From assembly GCF_017352135.1 (NCBI RefSeq), contig NZ_CP071455.1, positions 620,001 to 684,000 of the forward strand: a stretch of 64,000 bases of DNA. Direction: 5' to 3'. A program made the translations under genes and the position numbers. Shown here piece after piece: positions 51,201-60,444 of this stretch; the first letter of the stretch is position 1; each line of letters begins with the position of its first letter. This DNA is from Rhizobium lentis. Its GTDB lineage: Bacteria; Pseudomonadota; Alphaproteobacteria; Rhizobiales; Rhizobiaceae. The notes under the pieces were generated by a model. The model saw only the letters and a list, made by a program, of their open reading frames with translations. It made no database searches and was not told where the DNA came from.

Positions 51201-51860
51201 ATGGACGGAACGGACGAACAGCCGACGCTGCGGGAAAAGGCCTATGCGAGCTTCACGCGTCACCTGCTTGCCCGTGACGTGCGTCCCGGCCAGTTCGTTT
51301 CGCAGCGCCGTCTCGTGGAGCTGACGGGGCTGACACTTGGGGCCATCCGCGAGCTCATCCCCCGGCTCGAAGCGGAGGGGCTGATCAAGACCGTACCGCA
51401 GCGGGGTCTGCAGATTGCTCACATCGATCTCAACCTCATCCGCGAGGCGTTCCAGCTGCGTGTCTTCCTGGAGAAGGAAGCCGTAGCGCTCTTCACACGG
51501 ACCGCGTCGGACGAAACGATCGCCGGGCTGTTGAAGCAGCATCGGGATATCGCCGACGCCATCCGCAACGGCGATGGATCGCACGAATTGGAGCTGCGCG
51601 CGCAGGCCGTCGACTGGGGCATGCACGATGCCTTTATCGACGCCCTTGGCAACACGATCATTTCGAACGCCTACCGCGTGAACTCGATCAAGATGCGCCT
51701 GATCAGCCAGGATCGCTTTCGCATCGACGGCCACGTCGGACCCGTCATGGGCGAGCACCTGAAGGTGCTCGAGGCGATCGAACGACGATCGGCGGAAGAC
51801 GCCGTCAACAGCCTTGTCGCACACATCAATCATGCAAGGGATCGTGCGCTCAGGATATAA
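51201..51860 (+). CDS. GntR-family regulator, FCD subgroup
   Basis: ATG 51201 (MDGTDEQPTLREKAYASFTR) has a GGAGGAGG site and is preferred over the ATG at 51183, giving 219 residues. The winged helix (RDVRPGQFVSQRRLVELTGL, then GAIRELIPRLEAEGLIKTV) is followed by an FCD-type helical domain (IREAFQLRVFLEKEAVALFT, MGEHLKVLEAIERRSAEDAV, NSLVAHINHARDR). It likely controls this aldolase/importer/kinase operon. The effector would be a sugar or sugar acid. Confidence 0.85.
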   Translation: MDGTDEQPTLREKAYASFTRHLLARDVRPGQFVSQRRLVELTGLTLGAIRELIPRLEAEGLIKTVPQRGLQIAHIDLNLIREAFQLRVFLEKEAVALFTRTASDETIAGLLKQHRDIADAIRNGDGSHELELRAQAVDWGMHDAFIDALGNTIISNAYRVNSIKMRLISQDRFRIDGHVGPVMGEHLKVLEAIERRSAEDAVNSLVAHINHARDRALRI

Positions 51861-51915
51861 TCGAGAATAAACAGCCGGGGATGAGGAGATCGCCGGCAAA
51901 AGGAGGAGGATTACC

Positions 51916-53244
51916 ATGCCATCATTCTTCAACCCGACCAGGCGCGGCTTTCTGGCGGGCACCGCCGCATTGGGGGCGAGCAGCATGCTCGGCATGCGGC
52001 CGGCAGCCGCTGCGGTCGACTGGAAGCGCTTCACCGGCACGACGCTCGAAATCAACCTCGTCAAGAGCCCGCGCAGCGAGATACTCTTGAAGTACCTATC
52101 CGAATTCGAGGAACTCACCGGCATCAAGGTCAATGCCGAAGCGACGCCGGAACAGCAGCAGCGCCAGAAGACGACCATCGAGCTGAGCTCGGGAAAGCCG
52201 AGCTTCGACGTCGTGCACCTGAGCTACCACGTCCAGAAGCGGCAGTTCGAAAAGGGCGGCTGGCTTGCCGATATCAGCGGCTTCCTCAAGGATCCATCGC
52301 TCACCGACCCGTCGCTGGTGGAAAGCGACTTCGCCGAAGCCGGCCTCGCCTTCGCCAAGGATGCGGACGGCGTTCTGCGTTCCCTGCCTTTCTCGGTCGA
52401 TTACTGGATCATCTATTGGAACAAGGCGCTGTTCGAGAAGAAGGGGCTTGCTTACCCCACGAGCTTCGACGAACTGGCAAGTGCCGCAGAAGCGCTGACC
52501 GATCCCTCGACCAACACCTACGGCTTCGTCGCCCGCGGCCTGAAGAACGCCAACACGCCGGTCTGGACGACCTTGCTGCTCGGCTATGGTTCCAGCCCGC
52601 TCGGCCCGGACGGCAAGCTGCGCACGACGTCGCAGGAGGCGATCGAAGCGGCCAAGCTTTACCAGCGGCTGATGACCAAGACCGCGCCTCCCGGCGTCTC
52701 CGGTTTCAACTGGGCCGAGGCGCAGTCGGCCTTCCTACAGGGTAAGATCGGCATGTGGCTGGATGGCGTCGGTTTTGCGCCGCCGATCGAGAATCCGGAA
52801 AAGTCGCGCGTCGTCGGCCAGGTCGGTTACGGCATCATGCCGAAAGGCCCTAATGCGCAAGCCGCCGGAACCTTCGGCGACGGCCTCGGCGTCGTCGCGG
52901 CAAGCCAGAAGAAGGAAGCCGCCTACCTGTTCTGCCAATGGGCGATTTCACACGACATGGGCGCGCGCCTGCTGCAGGCCGGCGCCGGCGTTCCCTTCCG
53001 CCAATCCGTGCTTGAGGATGCGAAAGTCCGCGAGGGCGTCAAGATGCCCGGCTCATGGCTGGATGCCGTTGCCGGCTCCGGCAAGATTTCGCAGCTCGCC
53101 CTGCCGGTCATCATTCCGGTCACCGAGTTCCGCGACATCTATGGCGTCGGTCTCACAAACATGATCGGCGGCGCCGATCCTGAAACCGAACTGAAGGCGG
53201 CGACGGCACAGTTCGAACCCGTCCTGGCGAAGAGCGAGGGATAA
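51916..53244 (+). CDS. CUT1 ABC sugar-binding protein with Tat-type signal
   Basis: The ATG at 51916 has an AGGAGGA site. The 442-residue protein begins with a twin-arginine signal (TRRGFLAGTAALGASSMLG, cleaved after AAA). The mature part is a solute-binding family 1 fold (LEINLVKSPRSEILLKYLSE, SFDVVHLSYHVQKRQFEKGG, VDYWIIYWNKALFEKKGLAY, AFLQGKIGMWLDGVGFAPP). Its stop overlaps the next start (TAATG). The ligand is unknown; aldolase and kinase genes in the operon suggest a sugar that is phosphorylated or cleaved. Confidence 0.88.
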   Translation: MPSFFNPTRRGFLAGTAALGASSMLGMRPAAAAVDWKRFTGTTLEINLVKSPRSEILLKYLSEFEELTGIKVNAEATPEQQQRQKTTIELSSGKPSFDVVHLSYHVQKRQFEKGGWLADISGFLKDPSLTDPSLVESDFAEAGLAFAKDADGVLRSLPFSVDYWIIYWNKALFEKKGLAYPTSFDELASAAEALTDPSTNTYGFVARGLKNANTPVWTTLLLGYGSSPLGPDGKLRTTSQEAIEAAKLYQRLMTKTAPPGVSGFNWAEAQSAFLQGKIGMWLDGVGFAPPIENPEKSRVVGQVGYGIMPKGPNAQAAGTFGDGLGVVAASQKKEAAYLFCQWAISHDMGARLLQAGAGVPFRQSVLEDAKVREGVKMPGSWLDAVAGSGKISQLALPVIIPVTEFRDIYGVGLTNMIGGADPETELKAATAQFEPVLAKSEG

Positions 53245-54182
53245 TGGCTTCGGCAGGCATCGAAACGGCCGCACTGGCCAAGGCGTCGAAAGGAGGGAGC
53301 AAACCGGACCGGTTTGCTCCCAACTACTGGCCCTTCGTCATCCCGGCGCTCATCGTCATCTCGGCCGTCATCGTCTTCCCATGGGTGTTTACGGTGTGGA
53401 TGAGCGTCAACAGCTGGACGCTCGGCCAGTCGCAGGTCTTTGCGGGGCTGGACAATTATATCAGACTCGCCGTCGACATGCGCTTCTGGGAGTCGTTGTG
53501 GCATACAGTGGTCTATACTGCACTCTCCGTGCTGCTTCCGCTTTTTCTGGGAACGCTTGCCGCACTGATCTTCGATGCCCAGTTCCCGCTGCGCGGCCTC
53601 ATTCGAGGCATATTCGTGATGCCGATGATGGCGACCCCCGTTGCCATCGCGCTCGTCTGGACTATGATGTTCCATCCGCAGCTCGGCGTGCTCAACTATC
53701 TCCTCTCCTTCATCGGCATCGGCCCGCAGGAGTGGATCTACAATCAGAGCAGCGTCATCCCCTCGCTGGTTCTGGTCGAAAGCTGGCAGTGGACGCCGCT
53801 CGTCATGCTGATCGTGCTCGGAGGGCTCGCCGCCGTTCCGCGCGAACCTTACGAGAGCGCCGAGATCGATGGCGCCAATGTCTGGCAGAAATTCCGCTAT
53901 CTCACGCTGCCGATGATCGCGCCCTTCCTAATGATCGCGGTGATCATCCGCAGTATCGATGCCGTGAAGAGCTTCGATATCATCTATGCCATGACCCAGG
54001 GCGGCCCTGGCACCGCCTCGGAAACGATCAACATCTATCTCTATAACACGGCCTTCGCCTATTACGACATCGGCTATGGCTCAGCGATGGCGGTCGTCTT
54101 CTTCATCCTCATCGTGCTGCTTTCGTTCGTCCTGATGATGATCCGGCAGCGCGTCAACTGGTCCGACGGGGAGGCACGCTGA
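53244..54182 (+). CDS. CUT1 ABC permease, MalF-like
   Basis: The 312-residue protein has a soluble 28-residue start and six membrane helices (first YWPFVIPALIVISAVIVFPW), with the EAA loop REPYESAEIDGANVWQKFRY followed by LTLPMIAP. Both ends overlap their neighbours (TAATG, TGATG), so the importer subunits are tightly coupled. There is no ATPase gene in this operon. Confidence 0.88.
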   Translation: MASAGIETAALAKASKGGSKPDRFAPNYWPFVIPALIVISAVIVFPWVFTVWMSVNSWTLGQSQVFAGLDNYIRLAVDMRFWESLWHTVVYTALSVLLPLFLGTLAALIFDAQFPLRGLIRGIFVMPMMATPVAIALVWTMMFHPQLGVLNYLLSFIGIGPQEWIYNQSSVIPSLVLVESWQWTPLVMLIVLGGLAAVPREPYESAEIDGANVWQKFRYLTLPMIAPFLMIAVIIRSIDAVKSFDIIYAMTQGGPGTASETINIYLYNTAFAYYDIGYGSAMAVVFFILIVLLSFVLMMIRQRVNWSDGEAR

Positions 54183-54997
54183 TGAAGCGCAAGACGCTCG
54201 ATCGCATCGGACTGCTGTTCGTCGCGCTGGTGATGATCTCGCCGGTCGTCCTGTTTTTCCTCTGGATGATCTCACTGTCGCTGAAATATGAGATCGACAA
54301 CGGCGCCTATCCGCCGATCTTCATCCCGGAGCGTTTCGCCTGGTCGAACTATGTGAAGGTCTTCGAGGAGAACAATTTCTTCCTCTATCTCTGGAATTCG
54401 CTGCTGGTGACGGGCAGCGCCACGCTGTTGGCGCTCTTGATCGGCGTGCCTGCCGGCTATGGCATCGCGCGTCTGAAGGCGGAGAAATCGGCGATGGTCA
54501 TCATGATCGCGCGCATGACGCCCGGCCTGTCCTTCCTCATTCCGCTCTTCCTGCTGTTCCAGTGGCTGAACCTGCTCGGCACGCTCGTGCCGCAGATCAT
54601 CATCCACCTCGTCGTCACCGTGCCGATCGTCGTGTGGATCATGATTGGCTATTTCGAGACGACGCCAATGGAGCTGGAGGAGGCTGCAAGCATCGACGGC
54701 GCGACACCCTGGCAGGTGTTTCGCCTGGTCGCCCTGCCGATCGCAAGGCCTGGCATCGTCGTCGCCTTCATCCTGTCGGTCATCTTCTCGTGGAACAATT
54801 TCGTCTTCGGCATCGTGCTCGCCAGTCGCGAGACCCGCACGCTTCCTGTCGCCGTCTACAACATGCTGTCTTTCGAGCAGGTCAGTTGGGGGCCGCTCGC
54901 AGCGGCGGCGCTGATTGTCACATTGCCCGTGCTGATATTGACCGTATTTGCGCAACGGCAGATCGTGGCCGGCCTGACGGCCGGCGCCGTCAAGTGA
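54182..54997 (+). CDS. CUT1 ABC permease, MalG-like
   Basis: The 271-residue protein has six membrane helices, the first at about 10-31 (IGLLFVALVMISPVVLFFLW), and the EAA loop MELEEAASIDGATPWQVFRL followed by VALPIARPG. It completes the channel with the preceding permease. The missing ATPase must come from elsewhere, possibly the MsmK-like protein at 40912. Confidence 0.88.
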   Translation: MKRKTLDRIGLLFVALVMISPVVLFFLWMISLSLKYEIDNGAYPPIFIPERFAWSNYVKVFEENNFFLYLWNSLLVTGSATLLALLIGVPAGYGIARLKAEKSAMVIMIARMTPGLSFLIPLFLLFQWLNLLGTLVPQIIIHLVVTVPIVVWIMIGYFETTPMELEEAASIDGATPWQVFRLVALPIARPGIVVAFILSVIFSWNNFVFGIVLASRETRTLPVAVYNMLSFEQVSWGPLAAAALIVTLPVLILTVFAQRQIVAGLTAGAVK

Positions 54998-55016
54998 ACG
55001 GGCGAGACAATCGCCG

Positions 55017-55994
55017 ATGACGTCCTCTGTGTTCGATCCGCCGCCCGGTCCGCCGCGCCGTGTTCTATGCGTCGGCGCGGCGGTTCTGGATACGCTGTTC
55101 CGCGTCCGCGCGCTGCCGGCCGGCCAAGGTAAGATTCTGCCCTATGAGATGCTGCAGATCGCTGAAGGCATGGCGTCGAGTGCAGCCTATGCCATCGCCC
55201 GACTGGGCGGCGCGGCCAGCCTCTGGGGTGCGGTCGGCGAGGATGCCGCCGGCGAACGCATCATTGCCGATCTCGGCAATAGCGGTATCGATACGAGCGG
55301 CATGCTGCGGGCCGAAGGCGCCCGCTCGGCCATCGCGACGATCCTCATCGATGACCGGGGCGAGCGCCTGATCGTGCCCTTCTACGACGAGCGGCTCCAC
55401 GACACGGTCAGGCCGGTAACAGAACGGGAGGTTTCTGCTTTCGATGCGGTGCTTGTCGACGTCCGATGGCCGAAGCTTGCGCTGCGGACGTTGATCGCAG
55501 CCGGCAAGGCAGGCAAACCGGCCGTTCTCGATGGCGACGTTGCGGGCGAGGGCATATTCGAGATGCTGGCGCCGGCCGCCAGCCACGTCGTCTTTTCACA
55601 GCCGGCCGCCGAACGGCTTGCCGGGACGGCGGATCTGGTGGAGAGCGTCGGCCTTCTGAAGCGTAAATTCGAACATGCCTTCATCAGCGTCACCGCTGGC
55701 GAACATGGCTGCCTGTGGTTCGATGACCGAAGCGGCGCCATCCGTCACCTTGCCGCTCCGAAGGTGCGAGCGATCGATACACTTGCGGCGGGCGACATCT
55801 TCCACGGCGCTTTCGCCCTGACAATCGCGGAAGGCATGCCGATCGAAGAGTCGATGCGATTGTCGTCGATGGCGGCTGCTCTCAAATGCCAGGTGTTCGG
55901 CGGACGCATCGGCGCCCCCACCAGAGCCGAAGTCCGCGATGCCCTGCAGGATTGGAACATTGGCGCCGTCTCGGCAGGAGAGCCGACGATATGA
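55017..55994 (+). CDS. PfkB-family sugar kinase
   Basis: The 325-residue protein has the ribokinase/PfkB fold: an N-terminal strand RVLCVGAAVLDTLFRV, the PfkB region 1 motif with GAVGEDAAGERI, and a C-terminal motif DTLAAGDIFHGAFALTIAEG in which Asp260 is the catalytic base (DTLAAGD in place of DTTGAGD). The C-terminal LKCQVFGGRIGAPTRAEV resembles sulfofructose kinase and related enzymes. With the DHDPS-family aldolase and importer it suggests a kinase/aldolase route for an unusual sugar or sugar acid; the substrate is unproven. Confidence 0.85.
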   Translation: MTSSVFDPPPGPPRRVLCVGAAVLDTLFRVRALPAGQGKILPYEMLQIAEGMASSAAYAIARLGGAASLWGAVGEDAAGERIIADLGNSGIDTSGMLRAEGARSAIATILIDDRGERLIVPFYDERLHDTVRPVTEREVSAFDAVLVDVRWPKLALRTLIAAGKAGKPAVLDGDVAGEGIFEMLAPAASHVVFSQPAAERLAGTADLVESVGLLKRKFEHAFISVTAGEHGCLWFDDRSGAIRHLAAPKVRAIDTLAAGDIFHGAFALTIAEGMPIEESMRLSSMAAALKCQVFGGRIGAPTRAEVRDALQDWNIGAVSAGEPTI

Positions 55995-56441
55995 TGCCCC
56001 CGGCCGCGGGCCGCTTTTCTCGGTCGCGGCCTCGATGACGTGACCGATATTGGGATGCGCATTGCCCATGCGCCGACACCGACGCCGACGTCGAACAGCG
56101 GTCGCGGGGCGGAGCTTGCGGTCAGTGAGACGCTTCCAGGCGCCATTCTGGTCTGCGTCTTACCCCGCCTCGAGTTTCATCAAAAAGGGGATGTGCAGAT
56201 CGAACAATTCACACCAATAGTATCAGTTTTCTAACCTCGCCGCTCGCTGCTATAAAAGAGCGGTACCAGGGATGGTAAGGCGATGCCTGATTGCCAGATC
56301 GACTTCCTCGACACCGTTGAGCCGCGGCAAAGCAATGCTACATATCTGACCTGCCACGGGAGAGGCCTCGCCAGATCTTCGCAACCCAAACTGAAGCGTC
56401 CGGTGCTGCCACTGTTCCTCTTTTGTCTATGAGGTAACGCC
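55995..56441. other. Intergenic stretch without a supported gene
   Basis: A GC-rich hairpin (GGCCGCG / CGCGGCC, about 56003-56032) just after the kinase stop may end that operon. A 49-codon frame at 56283 and a minus-strand frame with an FDVGVGVGAW pattern near 56080 were considered, but neither has enough support to be called a gene. Confidence 0.4.
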
Positions 56442-57344
56442 ATGGATAAAGTCTTGTCGGCGGTCGATCCTCCCCGCGACAGCCCACTTTGGCACAAGAT
56501 GGTTCCATTGCGGAGCAACCACGGCCGGCTGTTTTGGCCAGCGCTTTTGGCTGTTTTGCTTCTCGCAGGCACCGCTGTTTTTTATCATCAAACCCGCCGC
56601 GTCGAAAATCCGGTTGGGCCTTTCGAACATCGCGCTCTCAATAAGACTGCCCGATTGCCCGGCATAGCCGTCCACACTGCCACGACGGCTTCTTCTCCTC
56701 TTCCGCCCAAATCTGTATCGCGGCACCTGATCGAGCTCCCGAAGCTCGAATTGACAAGTCAGTTTCTGCGGACGTGGTTGGCCTCAGGTCCACATATATG
56801 CGGCGCTCTTCGAGAAGGTGGCATCGAGATGAGCGAATGGAAAGCCGCATCGATGCGCAATCGCAGCTATGAGTGCTATTTTCAGCGCATCTACGAACGG
56901 AACGAGGTGCGTCCCCTCAGTTCGACTTTTCTCAGGGTTCGCGGAAATGAAATGGGCGAAATCGTTGACATCGGTGCCAAGCTGGTTGGGCCGGAGACAG
57001 ATGCACAGGGGCGTCTCTCCCCCGCCGTCCTGCGCATTTTCGAGCTCATTGTGAAGCAGGCGTGCTGGCCCGATTTCGAGGATACGCTTGGGTCGATCCA
57101 AAACCTTCGCGATGTCGAACACGAACGATTCGGTTCCTATCTCAGCTTCACGCGCGAAGCCGGCAGCGAAAATAACTTCAATTTTGCTCTTGGTCTCAGG
57201 GCGACTTCGGGCCCGCAGATGAGGACCAAAGGCTATTTTTCGAAAGACCGCTGGCTCGCCGCGCCAAATCCTCGCAATGTTCCCGCAAACGTCATCCTTA
57301 TGGACCATTTGGACACGCCCATATCAGCCCATTGCGCTCGATGA
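56442..57344 (+). CDS. Single-span membrane protein, probably DUF6030
   Basis: The 300-residue protein has a 30-residue cytoplasmic start, one membrane helix at about 31-49 (LFWPALLAVLLLAGTAVFYH) and a long soluble domain outside (QFLRTWLASGPHICGALREG, FLRVRGNEMGEIVDIGAKLV, ELIVKQACWPDFEDTLGSIQ). I think it belongs to the rhizobial DUF6030 family, a call from memory of its layout that needs checking. It converges with the adenylation/acyltransferase gene, with only six bases between the stops. The function is unknown. Confidence 0.65.
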   Translation: MDKVLSAVDPPRDSPLWHKMVPLRSNHGRLFWPALLAVLLLAGTAVFYHQTRRVENPVGPFEHRALNKTARLPGIAVHTATTASSPLPPKSVSRHLIELPKLELTSQFLRTWLASGPHICGALREGGIEMSEWKAASMRNRSYECYFQRIYERNEVRPLSSTFLRVRGNEMGEIVDIGAKLVGPETDAQGRLSPAVLRIFELIVKQACWPDFEDTLGSIQNLRDVEHERFGSYLSFTREAGSENNFNFALGLRATSGPQMRTKGYFSKDRWLAAPNPRNVPANVILMDHLDTPISAHCAR

Positions 57345-57350
57345 CGGCGG

Positions 57351-59987
57351 TCACCGATTGCGCCGCATAACGAACGGCCGCTGCAGCAATAGGGCCGGCT
57401 GAGGCACGCCGGTGTTCTCTCCTATCGCCATTCCGCCCAGCAGGTTGCGGAACTCCGCCACTGTCTTGTTGGCGATGATGCCCAGCGCGAGGCCGCCGGC
57501 GATTGCCAGCAGGTGAAAGACTGAAACCGGCAGAGCGCCCGCTGCCGGCGTCATCAGCAGCTCCGGTACGAAGCGGTGCAGCAGGTAGATGGGGAAGGCA
57601 GAGACTGCGATCAGCGTCACGAAACGGCCGAGCCACACAGGCAACGGAATCCGCGGCAGATAAAGAAGGGCAAGAAGCGCGGCGAAGATCGTCAGATATT
57701 TGACCGTCGTTCCAATCCAAACCGTTTCCCAGAAGGCGAGGTATCCAAGCACGGCCGCAGCCAGCGCCGTCAGAACCATGCGCCGTGCCGCACGATCGGC
57801 CAGACCGGCACACCAGCCAAAGATAGCGAGATGGAAACCCCAATAGATTGTGAAGATCTGCCGCTTGCCGATGTCGAAGATAGGCGGAAGAGAAAAGCGC
57901 GCGGCGACGGCCAGCCCCAGCAGGCCAAGCGAAAAGGCAAAGGGTCGCGCCCGCGCGAGCTTGCGCACCGCAGGAATCGCGAAAATGAGCGCGAAGACGA
58001 GAAGCGTCTGCGCATAGGCTTCGATGAACCAGTAGAGATAGGGAACCATCTCGTGCCGCTCCGGATCGGCATAGCCGAAATTGCCGGTCAGCGTGATCGA
58101 AGCCCAGGGAACCGCCCGCCACACGAGCGCATAAGCGGCGACAATGAAGAAGTAGGGAATAAGAACGTTGATGGCGGGCCGCAACGCCTGACGGAACCGC
58201 CCGGCGAGGAAATGGGCGGACTGGAAGCGCGCCAGGCTGAAGCCGACGAGAAGCAGCATGACGCCAGATCCGCCGGGAATGGGCCACACCATCTCGTGGT
58301 GCACCACCACCAACAGAATGGCGATCGCCCTGAGGACGAGATCGGTTGGCAACGCCCTGACGTCTGCGAGGCGGGAGCGTGTCACCTGCCGGCAATTGTC
58401 GAGCTCGGCGATCCGCGCGTGCGCCCAGCCTTCCGGCAGGTCGACGCCAAGTCGGCCGAATTCCATGGTCAATTGCAGGAAGCGAAGGGAATCGCCGCCA
58501 AGCGAGACGAAGCTGTCATTGCGTCCGACGCTGAGGGGATAGAAGACGCGGGCATAGGCTTCGAGCACGCTGACCGCCGCCTGGCGGCCTTTCTCGCGCG
58601 TCTTCAGCATCTTCTTCTCGAGGCTGTCATAGTCGATTTTGCCGGAGGCAAGCCTGGGCAGGTTCGTCTGCTCGCTAACGCAGATCAGATTCGCGGGAAG
58701 ATGGCTCGCCTTTGCAAGGATCCGCCGCGCCTGATCGGCCACATCAACATCGGTCACATAGGCCTGCAGACCCTCATCGTCACCCACCACCGCCGCCGCG
58801 ATGCCTGCCTCCGCCAGAACCTGCTCCATGATGTCGAAGCCGATCCTCAGTCCCGCGACCTTCGCGAAACGGCTTTTCCGCCCGACGATACGGAAGAAAC
58901 CTTCATGGTCGCGAACGGCGATATCACCGGTGTGCAGCGCCTCGATCTCGGCGGAGCGCGCGAGATCGGCACGATCTGCGCCGTAGCCCATCATCACGTT
59001 CGGGCCTGAGTAGACAAGCTCTCCAGCGGCGCCCGGCCGGTCAACCGGGTTTCCTTCATCATCGGCAAGGCTGAGGCTGCCGCCGGGGATGGCAATGCCG
59101 ATCCGCTCTTCATGGTCCGACAGACTTTCCGGCGGGACGAAAGCGATACGGGCCGCCGCCTCGGTCTGGCCGTACATGACGAAGAAGCGGCCACCTCCGG
59201 CGCGCATGTAATCTCGGTAGCGGCGAATGAGTTCGGGCGCCAGCCTGCCGCCGGCCACCGTCATGAAGCGCAGCGCCTTGAGCTCAGTCGCCCGGAAGCC
59301 CGTGTTTTCCATGAGCTCATAGGAATAGGGCACACCCGAAAAATTGGTGCAGCCGCTTTCGCCGATCACTCTCGCGAAATCGTCGCTCATCACCGAGACA
59401 CCGGGCAAGAAAATACTGCCGCCGGCAACCAAATGAGAATGGAGGACAGACAGGCCGTAGGAGTAGTGAAGCGGCAGGACCAAGGCAGCCCTGTCGGCCG
59501 ATGAAAGGTCGAGATAATCCGCTATCGAACGCGCATTGGCGTCGAGATTGGCGTAGGAAAGGCGCACCGCCTTGGCAGTGCCCGAACTGCCGGAAGTCAT
59601 CAGAACGAGGGCGAGATCGGGATGGAGTTGCTGCCTGCTGCCGCCAGGCCGACTTTCATCGATCAGACGCCAGCGGCCGTCGGCCGGCCGAAAGGTAAAG
59701 TCGGGCCGAAAGGCCGCAAGAAAATCTCTCCATAGCCGGTCGTCGCATGGGGGCAGCATGGCCACTGCGTGGCCTGCGCGCAACGCGCCAAGATATGCGA
59801 CGATCATATGCTCCGAGGTTTCCGCCGAGATCGCGATGAGCCGCTTTTTCCCCTGGCCCAGCCGCTCCGCAAACCGCAACGTTCGCGCGTCGAGGTCAGC
59901 GTAGGAAAGCGTCCGCCCATCGGCGAAGACAAGCGCTACGCGATCATCCGCGCGAACGATTTCGGACAAGATATCGACAGGGGGCAT
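57351..59987 (-). CDS. Fusion of adenylation domain, acyl/peptidyl carrier domain and membrane acyltransferase-3 domain
   Basis: The 878-residue protein joins three modules. Residues 1-460 are an adenylate-forming domain with TSGSSGTAKA (131-140), MYGQTEA (271-277), HTGD (352-355), GRKSRFAKVAGLRI (369-382) and catalytic Lys450 (LASGKIDY). Residues about 470-530 are a carrier domain with phosphopantetheine site Ser500 (LGGDSLRFLQL). Residues about 548-845 are a roughly ten-helix membrane domain that starts with an acyltransferase-3 motif (Arg553, His563-564). It should activate an amino or fatty acid, load it on the carrier and pass it to a surface or periplasmic acceptor, like a one-protein version of DltA/DltC/DltB. 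The substrate is unknown. It is a single gene. Confidence 0.85.
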   Translation of the reverse strand: MPPVDILSEIVRADDRVALVFADGRTLSYADLDARTLRFAERLGQGKKRLIAISAETSEHMIVAYLGALRAGHAVAMLPPCDDRLWRDFLAAFRPDFTFRPADGRWRLIDESRPGGSRQQLHPDLALVLMTSGSSGTAKAVRLSYANLDANARSIADYLDLSSADRAALVLPLHYSYGLSVLHSHLVAGGSIFLPGVSVMSDDFARVIGESGCTNFSGVPYSYELMENTGFRATELKALRFMTVAGGRLAPELIRRYRDYMRAGGGRFFVMYGQTEAAARIAFVPPESLSDHEERIGIAIPGGSLSLADDEGNPVDRPGAAGELVYSGPNVMMGYGADRADLARSAEIEALHTGDIAVRDHEGFFRIVGRKSRFAKVAGLRIGFDIMEQVLAEAGIAAAVVGDDEGLQAYVTDVDVADQARRILAKASHLPANLICVSEQTNLPRLASGKIDYDSLEKKMLKTREKGRQAAVSVLEAYARVFYPLSVGRNDSFVSLGGDSLRFLQLTMEFGRLGVDLPEGWAHARIAELDNCRQVTRSRLADVRALPTDLVLRAIAILLVVVHHEMVWPIPGGSGVMLLLVGFSLARFQSAHFLAGRFRQALRPAINVLIPYFFIVAAYALVWRAVPWASITLTGNFGYADPERHEMVPYLYWFIEAYAQTLLVFALIFAIPAVRKLARARPFAFSLGLLGLAVAARFSLPPIFDIGKRQIFTIYWGFHLAIFGWCAGLADRAARRMVLTALAAAVLGYLAFWETVWIGTTVKYLTIFAALLALLYLPRIPLPVWLGRFVTLIAVSAFPIYLLHRFVPELLMTPAAGALPVSVFHLLAIAGGLALGIIANKTVAEFRNLLGGMAIGENTGVPQPALLLQRPFVMRRNR

Positions 59988-60444
59988 GCTCGTGCTTCAG
60001 GTTTGCCGGAAAACTGCCGAAGCGCGTATAATCCTTGAGTATAACAGTCAACTAACCAGCAGCATGATCCGCCGTTTTTTGAGATCCAATAGGCGGGATT
60101 CCTTCCAACCACGATTTCATACACCCGCTTCAGACGGCTCTGCCCAATCCGAGCGGCGTCGGCCGGGGAAGGTTGTCGGCGCCTCCGTTTTCCTGGAGCA
60201 GTTCGAGGCGGTTAGAGGAGGGAAGGCTAGGGTAGAACGCCGCGACGACCTCCGGAACGTCGGCTTAGTATTTCAGGAGCGCCACGCCCAAGACGTCTCT
60301 CCAATCACGCCGCGCAATGAACGTCGGCGTGGGATGTCGACATCAGTTGTGAATTTGCCCGCAGCACGTCGGACGGCGCGGCAAAGTGCTGGCCGTCGAG
60401 GTCGTGACCATGAAACTTCACCGCTCAGATACTGGAAACGAGCA
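59988..60444. other. Intergenic stretch with traces of a decayed minus-strand frame
   Basis: On the minus strand, about 60290 to 60130, an open-looking but stop-interrupted frame reads ALLKY, stop, then ADVPEVVAAFYPSLPSSNRL and ELLQENGGADNLPRP. The coherent composition suggests the end of a decayed gene. I do not recognise its family. Nothing else is supported here. Confidence 0.3.

Noticed and set aside
55995..56146. Minus-strand FDVGVGVGAW pattern suggesting a methyltransferase remnant
   Set aside because: Only one short motif-like stretch, in a low-complexity region; probably chance.
56283..56432. 49-codon frame before the DUF6030-like gene
   Set aside because: Weak ribosome site and no coherent features; not enough to call.
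57576..59009. 477-codon plus-strand frame inside the fusion gene
   Set aside because: Antisense to the adenylation/acyltransferase gene, which is supported by several ordered motifs.
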